A stretch of 64,000 nucleotides of DNA, from contig CALUKX010000003.1 in assembly GCA_944321335.1 (NCBI GenBank), forward strand, positions 41,546 to 105,545. Reading direction: 5' to 3'. This stretch comes from an uncultured Phocaeicola sp. GTDB taxonomy: Bacteria; Bacteroidota; Bacteroidia; Bacteroidales; Bacteroidaceae. The notes beneath the pieces are model-generated. The model searched no databases and was not told the DNA's origin. It saw only the letters and a program-made list of their open reading frames with translations. The position numbers and the translations under genes are program-made. Shown one piece after another: positions 34,630 to 43,704 of the stretch; position 1 is the stretch's first letter; every line of letters starts with the position of its first letter.

Positions 34630-35524
34630 TTCTCAGCTTCGCGCTGCGTGAGCGCGGATTGCGGTTTATCTCTTCATCCGAAGGGACGATAACCTTGTTG
34701 TTTATCAGTCTGAATGGTGTCTGTACATTACCGAAGAAATCCTTTTCGGCCTTACCTTCCACATTGCCGGTCTTCATCAGGTTCTTGACGATACGGTCTT
34801 CCAGTGAATGATAGGTAATGATGACAAGACGTCCCCCCGGTTTCAATGCCTCAGTGGCAGCATACAGCATTTCTTTCAACGCTTCCATTTCCTGGTTTAC
34901 TTCAATGCGCAGGGCCTGAAACACCTTGGCCAACTCCTTCTTTTCTCTTTCCCTGCCGAAAAGAGGCTTTACGATTTCCAGAAAATCACCGATAGTTACT
35001 ATCTGCTTCTGGACACGTGCCTTGGCAATGACAGAGGCCAGCTTGCGACTGTTCTTGAGTTCTCCGTACAGGTAGAAAATGTCGGCCAGACGCTCTTCAT
35101 CGTATGTGTTTACGATATCGGCAGCGGTGGTGCCGGCACGTTTGTTCATACGCATGTCCAGATTGCCGTCAAAGCGGAACGAGAATCCTCTTTCCGAATC
35201 GTCGAAATGGTGTGAAGATACCCCTAAATCGGCAAGAATGGCATCGACTTCCTCAACTCCATAATAGCGTAAAAAATTATGAAGATAACGGAAATTGCTG
35301 CGGACAAACGTAAAACGCTTGTCATTGACAATATTCTTTTCCGCATCCTCATCCTGGTCGAAACTGAACAGACGGCTTGTCTTATCCATACGGCGTAAGA
35401 TTTCTTTTGAATGACCTCCTCCTCCGAATGTCATGTCGGCATAAATACCCCCCGAATGAAGATTCATTCCGTCGATACTCTCATTGAGTAATACAGGTAT
35501 ATGATATGTCTGTTCTGTTTCCAT
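34613..35524 (-). CDS. rsmH: 16S rRNA (cytosine-1402-N4)-methyltransferase
   Basis: S-adenosylmethionine-dependent methyltransferase (MraW) of 303 residues. SAM motif DMTFGGGGHSKEIL, then LADLGVSSHHFDD and FSFRFDGNLDMRMN, are family signatures. It is the first gene of the cluster here; the usual upstream neighbour mraZ is not found. Confidence 0.96.
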   Translation of the reverse strand: METEQTYHIPVLLNESIDGMNLHSGGIYADMTFGGGGHSKEILRRMDKTSRLFSFDQDEDAEKNIVNDKRFTFVRSNFRYLHNFLRYYGVEEVDAILADLGVSSHHFDDSERGFSFRFDGNLDMRMNKRAGTTAADIVNTYDEERLADIFYLYGELKNSRKLASVIAKARVQKQIVTIGDFLEIVKPLFGREREKKELAKVFQALRIEVNQEMEALKEMLYAATEALKPGGRLVIITYHSLEDRIVKNLMKTGNVEGKAEKDFFGNVQTPFRLINNKVIVPSDEEINRNPRSRSAKLRIAEKK

Positions 35525-35831
35525 GCTGATAATCTGTTGAACTTAGGTTATCTACCTTATTAATATATTAATTGAGGTTGTAAAATTACATAATTCCAAA
35601 TAATTCGGTATATAGTTTCAGGAAAATATTTGAAGAAGTTATCAACAGGTTGCCAGCTTGTTGGAAGAGGTACTTGAAACCTTTGCACAGAGTTGTTTCG
35701 TATGTGCAATTTTATGCGTCTTTTGTCATAAAACAGCTCATTTTTTTGTCAATTCGCATATTTTCGTAAATGAAATGAGTAAATTTTCAAAAGTATAGAT
35801 TACATTTGCAAAGAAATCTTAGAGTGAACAG
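35525..35831. other. 307-bp divergent intergenic region at the head of the dcw cluster
   Basis: No gene is supported here. It must hold the rsmH promoter, but no convincing TTTG-N19-TAnnTTTG was found on the minus strand; TACTTTTG at 35795-35788 is a possible distant -7 box. The plus-strand glsA -7 box overlaps the right end. The stretch is too short for an intact mraZ (about 450 bp). Confidence 0.5.
35801..35808 (+). promoter_or_regulatory. glsA/glsB -7 promoter element
   Basis: TACATTTG, a perfect TAnnTTTG, 24 nt before the ATG; -33 box not clear. Confidence 0.5.
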
Positions 35832-36650
35832 ATGGCCGATAATTCAATTTTTTTAATTGATATTGATAAGATATTAGAGGAAAAAGCCGGAAAGAAGGCG
35901 AAACGTATTCCACGTTTTGTGGTTTCCTACCTGAAGCGGATTGTGCATCAGGAAGAAATCAATGGCTTTTTGAGAGGAGCTAAAGATAAGGTCGGAGTGG
36001 ATTTCCTGGAAGAGAGTGTGAAGTTCCTTGATATAAAGCTGGACGTGAACGGATTGGAGAACTTACCTAATGACGGACTCTGTACTTTTGTTTCGAATCA
36101 CCCGTTGGGTGGACAGGACGGAGTCGCTTTGGGATATGTGCTCGGAAGGCATTACAACGGACGGATCCGCTATCTGGTGAATGACTTGCTGATGAACCTG
36201 TATGGTTTGGCTCCTTTATGTATCCCTATCAACAAGACCGGCTCGCAGTCGCGGGATTTTCCACGGATGGTGGAAGCCGGCTTTAAATCGGATAATCATA
36301 TCATTATGTTTCCGGCAGGCTTGTGCTCGCGTCGTCAACATGGTGAAATCAAGGATTTGGAATGGAAGAAGACGTTCGTTACCAAAAGTGTGGAGACGCA
36401 ACGTTGTGTGGTTCCCATTCATTTCGAAGGACGTAACTCAAATTTTTTCTATAGTCTGGCCAATCTCTGCAAGTTCTTGGGCATCAAATTCAATATTGCG
36501 ATGCTTTATCTTGCCGACGAGATGTTCAAGAACCGTCATAAGACGTTCCGGGTAACTATTGGCAAACCGATTCCCTGGCAGACTTTTGACAAGTCGAAGA
36601 CTCCTGTCGAATGGGCGGACTATGTGCGTGAGTTAGTATATAAATTGTAA
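35832..36650 (+). CDS. glsA: PlsC-like acyltransferase, GlsA-type (glycine-lipid O-acyltransferase)
   Basis: Acyltransferase of 272 residues with the glycerophosphate-acyltransferase active site VSNHPLGGQDGV and the partner motif MFPAGLCSRR. With the following gene it matches the GlsA/GlsB pair described in B. thetaiotaomicron, where GlsB N-acylates glycine and GlsA O-acylates the product to make glycine lipids. Orientation, 24-nt spacing and family of both genes fit. The substrate is inferred from this pairing. Confidence 0.82.
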   Translation: MADNSIFLIDIDKILEEKAGKKAKRIPRFVVSYLKRIVHQEEINGFLRGAKDKVGVDFLEESVKFLDIKLDVNGLENLPNDGLCTFVSNHPLGGQDGVALGYVLGRHYNGRIRYLVNDLLMNLYGLAPLCIPINKTGSQSRDFPRMVEAGFKSDNHIIMFPAGLCSRRQHGEIKDLEWKKTFVTKSVETQRCVVPIHFEGRNSNFFYSLANLCKFLGIKFNIAMLYLADEMFKNRHKTFRVTIGKPIPWQTFDKSKTPVEWADYVRELVYKL

Positions 36651-36674
36651 CGTAAGAAGATTTTGTAAAAAAGT

Positions 36675-37664
36675 ATGGAAGATATCATTGCGCCTATTGA
36701 CAGGGAAGTGTTGAAATCGGAATTGACTCCTGAAAAACGACTGAGATCAACAAATAAGAGCAATAACGAAATTTATATCGTCAACTGGAAAAATGCTCCG
36801 AATGTGTTGAAGGAGATCGGCCGTTTGCGTGAGATTGCATTCCGTGCTGCTGGTGGAGGTACAGGCCTTTCGATGGACTTGGATGAGTATGATTTGATGG
36901 AGAATCCGTACCAACAGCTGGTAGTGTGGAATCCGGAAGCCGAAGAGATTCTCGGTGGTTATCGCTATCTGTTGGGAGATGAAGTGGAATTCGATGAGCA
37001 TGGCAAGCCGATTCTGGCTACGGCCCATATGTTCAATTTCTCGGAAAAGTTTCTGAAGGAGTATCTTCCTACAACAATCGAGTTAGGGCGTTCGTTCGTT
37101 ACGTTGGAGTATCAGTCGACCCGTGCAGGTTCTAAAGGGTTGTTTGCTCTTGACAACTTGTGGGATGGCTTGGGTGCGTTGACCGTAATCAAGCCGAATG
37201 TAAAGTATTTCTTCGGCAAGATGACCATGTATCCTAGCTATAATCGTTTCGGACGAGATATGATCCTGTATTTCTTAAAGAAGCATTTCGACGACAAGGA
37301 TCAGCTGATTACTCCGATGTGTCCGTTACAGATTGATACAGATCCGGCAATTCTGGAAAAACTCTTCTGCCACAAGACATTCAAGGAAGATTATAAGGTG
37401 CTGAATACCGAAGTCCGCAAGTTGGGTTATAACATTCCTCCACTTGTGAATGCCTACATGAGTCTGTCGCCGACGATGCGTATGTTCGGTACTGCCATCA
37501 ACGATGGTTTCGGAGATGTGGAAGAGACCGGTATCCTGATTGCCGTTGATGAGATTTTGGAAGAAAAGCGTATTCGTCATATCGAATCGTTCATCAAGGA
37601 ACATCCGGAAGCTCTGACCATTACATCGGGGGCCAATCCGGTAGTATCGAAGTGTGATAAATAA
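36675..37664 (+). CDS. glsB: GNAT-type N-acyltransferase, GlsB-type (glycine N-acyltransferase)
   Basis: The 329 residues belong to the acetyltransferase/hemolysin family related to ornithine-lipid OlsB. Landmarks are LREIAFRAAGGGTGLSMDLDEYD, ILGGYRYLLG, and ELGRSFVTLEYQ. It makes the mono-acylated amino acid that the adjacent GlsA-type enzyme completes. It probably forms a two-gene operon with it, closed by a strong terminator. Confidence 0.85.
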   Translation: MEDIIAPIDREVLKSELTPEKRLRSTNKSNNEIYIVNWKNAPNVLKEIGRLREIAFRAAGGGTGLSMDLDEYDLMENPYQQLVVWNPEAEEILGGYRYLLGDEVEFDEHGKPILATAHMFNFSEKFLKEYLPTTIELGRSFVTLEYQSTRAGSKGLFALDNLWDGLGALTVIKPNVKYFFGKMTMYPSYNRFGRDMILYFLKKHFDDKDQLITPMCPLQIDTDPAILEKLFCHKTFKEDYKVLNTEVRKLGYNIPPLVNAYMSLSPTMRMFGTAINDGFGDVEETGILIAVDEILEEKRIRHIESFIKEHPEALTITSGANPVVSKCDK

Positions 37665-37681
37665 ATATGCAATGGTATAAA

Positions 37682-37729
37682 GCATGAGGCATCTGCCCGG
37701 TATGGGTAGATGCCTCATGCTTTTTTATT
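37682..37729 (+). terminator. Strong terminator after glsB
   Basis: GCATGAGGCATCT / AGATGCCTCATGC stem with inner CCC/GGG pairs and a short loop, then TTTTTTATTTT. The A-poor far side makes it mainly plus-strand. Confidence 0.92.
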
Positions 37730-37744
37730 TTAAAACTCACGTTC

Positions 37745-39076
37745 TTACACAGCCGGCAAGCTGTTTCCGTTGATTTTGCGGTAAAGGTCGAGGGCATAGA
37801 CGTCGGTCATTCCCGAAATATAGTCGAGTACTGCCAGTACCTTTTCGTAAAGTGACGGTGCCTGTACATCGTATTGCTTCGACATGCGGTTGATGAGCAG
37901 CTTTGAATAAGCCTTGTCGGGGTAGCGTACCGCCTCGATGAATAAGTCGACTAGGGTAGTGATGACCTGATAACCCGCCAGCTCGATGTCGAGTACATCC
38001 TTGGCACAATAAATCTTGGCAAAGGCGGTCTTTGAGCAGTTTTCGTAGGCATCGAGTACGTGCTGGTCCATGTGCTTGATGAGCGAACCTTCGAACGTTC
38101 CGTTGAGGATGGCTTCTTCGTTCTCGACGAAAGCTTTGGCACAGGAGCGGATAAGTACTCCAATTGCTGATGTTCGCAGATAGGCAATCTGTTCGTTGGT
38201 ATCGGTCACCATTTTGCAGATATTCTCGATATGTTCCAGACGTTTTTCTGAAAAGAATCGGCTATACAAATCCTTGGTCTCCTGTGTCGTCAGGATTTTC
38301 AGCTTGTGGGCATCCTCGATGTCCATCATCTGGTAACAGATGTCATCGGCTGCTTCCACTAGGTAGACCAGCGGATGGCGTACATAACGGATGGGTTCTC
38401 CATTCTTGCTTAAACGGATCATTCCCAGTTCGTCTGCAATCCGTCTGAAATCTTCTTCTTCGGTCTGGAAGAAACCGAATTTCTGTTTCTTGCCTGCCAG
38501 CTGAGCCGAGAACGGATATTTCACGATGGAAGCCAGGGTGGTGTATGTCATCACAAAACCTCCCGGACGACGTCCGCGAAACTGGTGGGTGAGCAGACGG
38601 AATGCATTGGCATTCCCTTCGAAATGAATCAGGTCTTCCCATTCGGCAGGTTTCATCAGACCTTTCAGTTTCAATCCTCTTCCTTCGGAGAAATACGCGC
38701 CGATAGCCTTTTCGCCCGAATGCCCGAAAGGAGGGTTCCCCATGTCGTGAGCCAGGCAGGCAGCCGACACGATGGCTCCGATTTCCGAAATATGGGTGTC
38801 CGAAAGTTCGGGGTGTCTTTTCAGGAGGGCGGTAGAAACTTCGCTCCCCAGCGAACGTCCTACACATGATACTTCCAGGCTATGAGTGAGTCGGTTGTGG
38901 ACGAAGATACTTCCCGGAAGCGGGAATACCTGTGTCTTGTTCTGCAACCTGCGGAACGGTGCAGAGAAAATCAGACGATCGTAATCACGTTGAAATTCCG
39001 TACGGTCCTCTTTCCTAATTTCATGAAAAGATTCCAGTCCGAAACGCTTGTTCGATATCAGTTGTTTCCAGTTCAT
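37745..39076 (-). CDS. dgt: Deoxyguanosinetriphosphate triphosphohydrolase
   Basis: HD-domain dNTPase that hydrolyses dGTP to deoxyguanosine and triphosphate. In its 443 residues the HD motif is visible as NRLTHSLEVSCVGRSLG and CLAHDMGNPPFGHSGE. The opening FHEIRKEDRTEFQRDYDRLIFS is typical. Divergent from dut across 120 bp, so two nucleotide-pool enzymes share a promoter region. Confidence 0.94.
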   Translation of the reverse strand: MNWKQLISNKRFGLESFHEIRKEDRTEFQRDYDRLIFSAPFRRLQNKTQVFPLPGSIFVHNRLTHSLEVSCVGRSLGSEVSTALLKRHPELSDTHISEIGAIVSAACLAHDMGNPPFGHSGEKAIGAYFSEGRGLKLKGLMKPAEWEDLIHFEGNANAFRLLTHQFRGRRPGGFVMTYTTLASIVKYPFSAQLAGKKQKFGFFQTEEEDFRRIADELGMIRLSKNGEPIRYVRHPLVYLVEAADDICYQMMDIEDAHKLKILTTQETKDLYSRFFSEKRLEHIENICKMVTDTNEQIAYLRTSAIGVLIRSCAKAFVENEEAILNGTFEGSLIKHMDQHVLDAYENCSKTAFAKIYCAKDVLDIELAGYQVITTLVDLFIEAVRYPDKAYSKLLINRMSKQYDVQAPSLYEKVLAVLDYISGMTDVYALDLYRKINGNSLPAV

Positions 39077-39103
39077 TTGTCGCTAAATCCATTATGCTTC
39101 TTG

Positions 39104-39111
39104 CAAATGTA
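39104..39111 (-). promoter_or_regulatory. dgt -7 promoter element
   Basis: TACATTTG on the minus strand, 28 nt before the dgt ATG. On the opposite strand, TAAATTCG at 39165-39172 is a weaker -7 candidate for dut. Confidence 0.45.
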
Positions 39112-39196
39112 TAAAAGATTCGTTTAAAAAATGGTAAACAGGCTTATAAATCCCGCGAAATATGTAAATTCGCAATTTAAATAAGACAATGATATT

Positions 39197-39631
39197 ATGA
39201 AAGTACAAATTATCAATAAATCGAAACACGCTTTACCTCAATATGCTACGCCGCTTTCTGCCGGCATGGATCTAAGGGCCAATCTGGACGAACCTATCGT
39301 TTTGAAACCGTTGCAGCGCTGTCTGGTGCCGACGGGGCTTTACATTGCCTTGCCCGACGGTTACGAGGCACAGATACGTCCTCGCAGCGGATTGGCGCTG
39401 AAGAAAGGAATAACCCTGCTGAACACGCCGGGAACCATCGATGCAGATTACCGCGGTGAAATCGGAGTAATTATGGTGAACCTTTCTTCCGAAGATTTCG
39501 TGGTGGAAGACGGCGAACGTATCGCTCAGATGGTGATTGCCCGTTACGAAAAGGCTGAATGGGCAGATGTGGAAACACTCGATGAAACCGAACGTGGGGC
39601 AGGAGGTTTCGGACATACCGGAACGGAATGA
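39197..39631 (+). CDS. dut: dUTP diphosphatase
   Basis: Trimeric dUTPase of 144 residues producing dUMP and keeping uracil out of DNA. Motifs [31 protein letters not shown], and the C-terminal [10 protein letters not shown] are all present. First gene of a probable operon with the TPR lipoprotein, DUF4292 protein and EnvC-like gene; 37 nt separate it from the next start. Confidence 0.97.
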   Translation: MKVQIINKSKHALPQYATPLSAGMDLRANLDEPIVLKPLQRCLVPTGLYIALPDGYEAQIRPRSGLALKKGITLLNTPGTIDADYRGEIGVIMVNLSSEDFVVEDGERIAQMVIARYEKAEWADVETLDETERGAGGFGHTGTE

Positions 39632-39668
39632 TTGGTGTTGGGGTTATTATCAAATTAATCTGAAGAAA

Positions 39669-41459
39669 ATGCGAAAGATTCTCTATCTATTGCCTCTGCT
39701 GCTGATCCTTTGCCTGATGGCTTGTGGCACTTCGGGCAGACAGGCGCGGGCAAAAAAAATAAATTCGGAGCTGAAAAAAGATCCACTGACTCCCGAACAG
39801 CGCAGGAAATACGATTATTATTTCCTCGAAGCAGTGCGCATGAAACAGAAAGGGGATTACGATGCAGCTTACGCTTTATTCAAACATTGTCTGGATATCT
39901 ATCCGTCATCGGCTGCAACTCTATACGAGATGTCCTATTTCGATATGTATCTCGGACTGGAAGAAAAAGGAGAACAGGCCCTCAAACGTGCTGTGCGCTC
40001 CGAAGAATCCAATTACTGGTATAAACAGACATTGGCAAACTTTTATGAAGGGAAAAGAGATCTGCCTAAAGCGATAGCTGTATATGAAGATATGGCCGAT
40101 CAGTTCCCGTCGCGTATAGAACCGGTGTTGTCGCTTATCGGCCTTTATGGTCAAACCAACAGCTATTCGGAAGAGATCCGTATGTTGAATCGTCTGGAAG
40201 AACTCGATGGCAAATCGGAACAGATCAGTATGGAAAAGTTCCGGATGTATCTGGCTTTGGAGAAAATGGACAGTGCTTATGCGGAAATTGAAAGTCTGGC
40301 AAGAGAATATCCCTACGATTACCGTTATCAGACCATTCTGGGAAATGTATATCTTGAAAATGGACGTGAAAAGGAAGCTTATGATGTCTATCAACGTATC
40401 CTGAAGGAAGAACCAGGCTATGGTCCGGTACTGATTGCCATGGCTACTTATTATCAGAAGACAGGACAGGATAGTCTGTATCGGTTACAAGTTGATTCGG
40501 TGCTGTTGAGCTACAATGTGGAATCGGATACGAAACTGAATATCATGCGCCAGATGATTGTGGAGTCGGAACAAGGTTCGCGTGATAGTCTGTTTATTCT
40601 CGATAAGTTCCGTCAGGTACTGGAACGTCCGCAACCGAATGCCGATATGGCAATGCTTTGTGCCCAGTATCTGGTGACCAAGAAGATGGAGAAGGAATCG
40701 GTTCCTGTATTGAATCAGGTGTTGGAATTGGACCCGGAAAACAAACCGGCACGTCTGCAACTGATGAGCTATGCAATCCGCGACGAGCGCCTGGATGATG
40801 TCATCGAAATAGCCAAACCGGCTTTGATCTATACCCCCGATGCCTTGGAATTCTATTATTATATAGGATTGGCTTATTATCAGAAAAAGGAAATGGATGA
40901 GGCATTGGATGTATTTATTAGAGGGACCAAACAGATAACCGATCAGACAGACAAGGGAGTGGCTTCCGATTTCTATTCCATTATGGGTGATATCTACCAC
41001 AGCAAAGGATTGTCGGAAAAGTCGTATGCCGCTTACGATTCGGCTTTGGTCTATAATCCGAACAATGTGGGTGCAATGAATAACTATGCCTATTTCCTTT
41101 CGGTAGAGCGAAAGCATCTGGATAAGGCTGAAGAAATGAGCTATCGGACGGTAAAGGCCGAACCTGACAATGATACATTCCTCGATACCTATGCATGGAT
41201 TCTTTTTGAAAAAGGGAAATATACCGAAGCCCGTATCTATATTGAACAGGCCTTGCAGAACGGCGGTGATTCCAGCCGGGTAATCGTTGAACATTGTGGG
41301 GATATCTATTATAAGTTGGGTGATGTGGATAAGGCTGTGGAATATTGGAAGAAGGCCGATTCGATGGAAATATCGGAGGCAGATGGTTCCACTCCGCCTA
41401 CTGAACAGGAAATACGACGTTTGAAAAAGAAAATCAGTTTACGAAAATACATTGAATAA
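39669..41459 (+). CDS. TPR-repeat lipoprotein
   Basis: A 596-residue tetratricopeptide protein. I chose the ATG at 39669 because it gives a lipoprotein signal, MRKILYLLPLLLILCLMAC. An earlier in-frame start would lie inside dut. TPR units run through most of the length (AYALFKHCLDIYPSSAATLYEM; AYAAYDSALVYNPNNVGAMNNYAYFL is another, each partly shown). It likely faces the periplasm from the outer membrane and acts as a scaffold. It is 2 nt from the DUF4292 lipoprotein gene and in the same transcript as an EnvC-like protein, hinting at envelope assembly. Exact function unknown. Confidence 0.85.
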   Translation: MRKILYLLPLLLILCLMACGTSGRQARAKKINSELKKDPLTPEQRRKYDYYFLEAVRMKQKGDYDAAYALFKHCLDIYPSSAATLYEMSYFDMYLGLEEKGEQALKRAVRSEESNYWYKQTLANFYEGKRDLPKAIAVYEDMADQFPSRIEPVLSLIGLYGQTNSYSEEIRMLNRLEELDGKSEQISMEKFRMYLALEKMDSAYAEIESLAREYPYDYRYQTILGNVYLENGREKEAYDVYQRILKEEPGYGPVLIAMATYYQKTGQDSLYRLQVDSVLLSYNVESDTKLNIMRQMIVESEQGSRDSLFILDKFRQVLERPQPNADMAMLCAQYLVTKKMEKESVPVLNQVLELDPENKPARLQLMSYAIRDERLDDVIEIAKPALIYTPDALEFYYYIGLAYYQKKEMDEALDVFIRGTKQITDQTDKGVASDFYSIMGDIYHSKGLSEKSYAAYDSALVYNPNNVGAMNNYAYFLSVERKHLDKAEEMSYRTVKAEPDNDTFLDTYAWILFEKGKYTEARIYIEQALQNGGDSSRVIVEHCGDIYYKLGDVDKAVEYWKKADSMEISEADGSTPPTEQEIRRLKKKISLRKYIE

Positions 41460-41461
41460 TA

Positions 41462-42310
41462 ATGGTAAGAAGTTTTATTAAATATATAGCTTTAATAGCG
41501 ATAGTTGTAGGTTTTGCTTCATGCTCATCAAGCAGGAAGGCGGTGAAGACACCGATGATAGGAGATCTGACGGGTACTGCCTATATGGAAAAGGTTATCG
41601 AACTGTCTCCTGAATGGAAGGCCGTAAGTGGCAAAGTCGGTTTGAACCTGAGTCTGGATGGCAGCAAGAATATGAAGGTGAATGCCACCTTCCGCTTGAA
41701 ACGCGATGAATCCATCCAGTTTTCCATTGCTCCGATTCTTGGAATCGAGGTGGCACGGTTGGAAGTTTCCCCTGATGGGCTGCTGGCACTCGACCGCATG
41801 AACAAGCGTTATGTAAAAGTGTCGTTCGACGAGTTGAGCAAGATGGCTCATACCGACTTGAGCTATAATCTCATTCAGTCATTGTTCCTGAATGAGATAT
41901 TTTTGCCAAACAAAAAACAACTTTCGGCAAGTGATGCGGATGCTTTCAATGTAACTTTGAAAGATGCCCAGGCTATGTTGGAGGTAAAAGCGTCAAAGAT
42001 ACTTTCCTATTGCTTCTATACGACAGTCAACGAGGGCTTGCTGCAGGAAAGTACAATTGCCATCGACGGTACACCTTATCAGCTGAATTGGAAGTACAGT
42101 GATTTCAATAAATTAAATACGCGTCAGTTTCCTAATCAAATGCAGCTCAATGTAAAGGGGACAGGCAAGCAAATGTTGCTTGGCATGAAGTTTTCGCGGC
42201 TTTCGGTAAACGGGGATTGGGATGCACGGACTGAAATCCCGTCCCGTTACGAACGGATTGAGATTAAGGATCTGGTAAAGATGTTGGTAAAGCATGGTGA
42301 AAATAATTAG
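41462..42310 (+). CDS. DUF4292 lipoprotein (LolB-like fold suspected)
   Basis: Lipoprotein of 282 residues with lipobox GFASC after a hydrophobic stretch. The start of the mature domain (KVIELSPEWKAVSGKVGLNLSLDG) and the following amphipathic strands (FRLKRDESIQFSIAPILGIE) resemble the half-barrel of LolA/LolB-type lipoprotein carriers, and I recall DUF4292 as related to that fold. A role in lipoprotein or lipid handling is therefore possible but unproven. Its end overlaps the next gene by 17 nt, suggesting coupled translation. Confidence 0.72.
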   Translation: MVRSFIKYIALIAIVVGFASCSSSRKAVKTPMIGDLTGTAYMEKVIELSPEWKAVSGKVGLNLSLDGSKNMKVNATFRLKRDESIQFSIAPILGIEVARLEVSPDGLLALDRMNKRYVKVSFDELSKMAHTDLSYNLIQSLFLNEIFLPNKKQLSASDADAFNVTLKDAQAMLEVKASKILSYCFYTTVNEGLLQESTIAIDGTPYQLNWKYSDFNKLNTRQFPNQMQLNVKGTGKQMLLGMKFSRLSVNGDWDARTEIPSRYERIEIKDLVKMLVKHGENN

Positions 42311-43607
42311 TCTTATATTCGTCTGTCTGTTGTGTGTTTCTGTCAATGCACAGAGTACGCGTAAGATCCGGCAACTGGAAAAACAGCATGCCGAACTTCA
42401 GAAACAGATTTCGGAGTCTGAAACTTTGCTGAAATCTACCAAGAAGGATGTGAAGTCTCAGCTGGATAACCTTGCTCTGTTGTCGGGACAGATTGACGAA
42501 CGTAAGAAGTATATTGAAACCATAGAGAATGATGTGAAGACTATTCAGCTTGAGATAGACCGTGTGCAACGCGAATTGGAGGAATTGCAGGCCGAGCTGG
42601 TGGATAAACAGAATAAATATAAGCAATCGGTTACTTATATGTACAAGAACCGGTCAATTCAGGAAAAGTTGCTTTTCGTGTTTTCGGCCGATAATCTGAG
42701 CCAGATGTATCGCCGTATGCGGTATGTCCAGCAGTATGCCGATTACCAACGCCTGCAAGGTATGGAGGTGAAACGGAAGCAAAAGCAGGTGGCTGAAAAA
42801 AAGAATGTCTTGTTGGCAAGCAAGGAGTCGAAAGAGAATCTCTTGAAACAAGGGGAGGCCGAAAAGGCGAAACTGGAGGCACAAGAGCAGGAACGTAAGG
42901 CATTGCTGGCAAATCTTCAGAAAAAACAGAAAGGTATCCAGAATGAAATCCGTAAGAAACGGGCTTCTGCCGAAAAGTTGAATGCCCAGATCGACCGCCT
43001 TATTGCGATTGAGATAGAAAAGGCGCGGAAACGTGCCGAAGAGGAGGCCCGGCGTAAAGCGGAAGAGGCTCGCAAACAGGCCGAGTTGGCAGCCAAAAAG
43101 GGAGGAAAGTCAACGGCAACTGCAGGTAAAACAGGCGGAAAGACTGCTTCTCCGAAAATGGAAACGTTTAAGGTCGATTCGGAGGACAGGCGTTTGTCGG
43201 GTGTGTTCGAACAGAACCGTGGTCGTCTGCCGATACCGGTTACCGGACCTTATGTGATTGTCGGACACTATGGACAATATCAGGTGGAAGGCTTGCGTAA
43301 TGTCCGTCTCGACAATAAGGGTGTCGATATCAAAGGTAAACAAGGCGCTCAGGCGAGAGCGATTTTTGACGGTGAGGTTTCTGCTATCTTCCAATACAAC
43401 GGCTTGGCTAATGTGTTGGTACGTCACGGAAGCTATATATCTGTCTATTGTAACCTATCTTCTGTGACAGTCCGGAAAGGAAGTAAGGTGAAGACCCGTG
43501 ATACGTTGGGCCAGATTCATACCGATAAGGATGGCAATACGATTCTTCATTTCCAACTCCGAAAGGAAACCGCCAAACTGAATCCGGAAATCTGGTTAGG
43601 CCGCTGA
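42294..43607 (+). CDS. EnvC-like murein hydrolase activator (degenerate LytM/M23 domain)
   Basis: Secreted protein of 437 residues: signal peptide ending at VNAQ, long coiled coil (about 22-260, very rich in Lys, Glu and Gln), Ala/Lys-rich linker, and a C-terminal LytM domain (about 300-437). The usual zinc motif HxxxD reads NKGVD and the HxH motif reads ILHF, so key ligands are missing. This matches EnvC, which activates amidases rather than cutting murein itself. It overlaps the DUF4292 gene and is followed by a terminator. Confidence 0.88.
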   Translation: MVKIISLIFVCLLCVSVNAQSTRKIRQLEKQHAELQKQISESETLLKSTKKDVKSQLDNLALLSGQIDERKKYIETIENDVKTIQLEIDRVQRELEELQAELVDKQNKYKQSVTYMYKNRSIQEKLLFVFSADNLSQMYRRMRYVQQYADYQRLQGMEVKRKQKQVAEKKNVLLASKESKENLLKQGEAEKAKLEAQEQERKALLANLQKKQKGIQNEIRKKRASAEKLNAQIDRLIAIEIEKARKRAEEEARRKAEEARKQAELAAKKGGKSTATAGKTGGKTASPKMETFKVDSEDRRLSGVFEQNRGRLPIPVTGPYVIVGHYGQYQVEGLRNVRLDNKGVDIKGKQGAQARAIFDGEVSAIFQYNGLANVLVRHGSYISVYCNLSSVTVRKGSKVKTRDTLGQIHTDKDGNTILHFQLRKETAKLNPEIWLGR

Positions 43608-43639
43608 TACATTGATGATTTTTTGTACAAATAATAAAG

Positions 43640-43685
43640 AAACTCCGTCGAAAAGCTGTCAGGCTTTTGGACGGAGTTTCTTTTA
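43640..43685. terminator. Bidirectional terminator between the EnvC-like gene and dsbD
   Basis: AAACTCCGTC...AAAAGC / GCTTTT...GACGGAGTTT stem followed by CTTTT, placed between two convergent genes. Confidence 0.88.
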
Positions 43686-43704
43686 TGCAGTTATTATCTA
43701 CTGC

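Noticed and set aside
20496-35524. Search for a ddl gene or an extra regulator inside the dcw cluster
   Set aside because: Genes are contiguous with gaps under 70 nt; no space for another gene.
39537-39668. Upstream in-frame start for the TPR lipoprotein
   Set aside because: Lies inside dut and would block the lipoprotein signal that begins at 39669.
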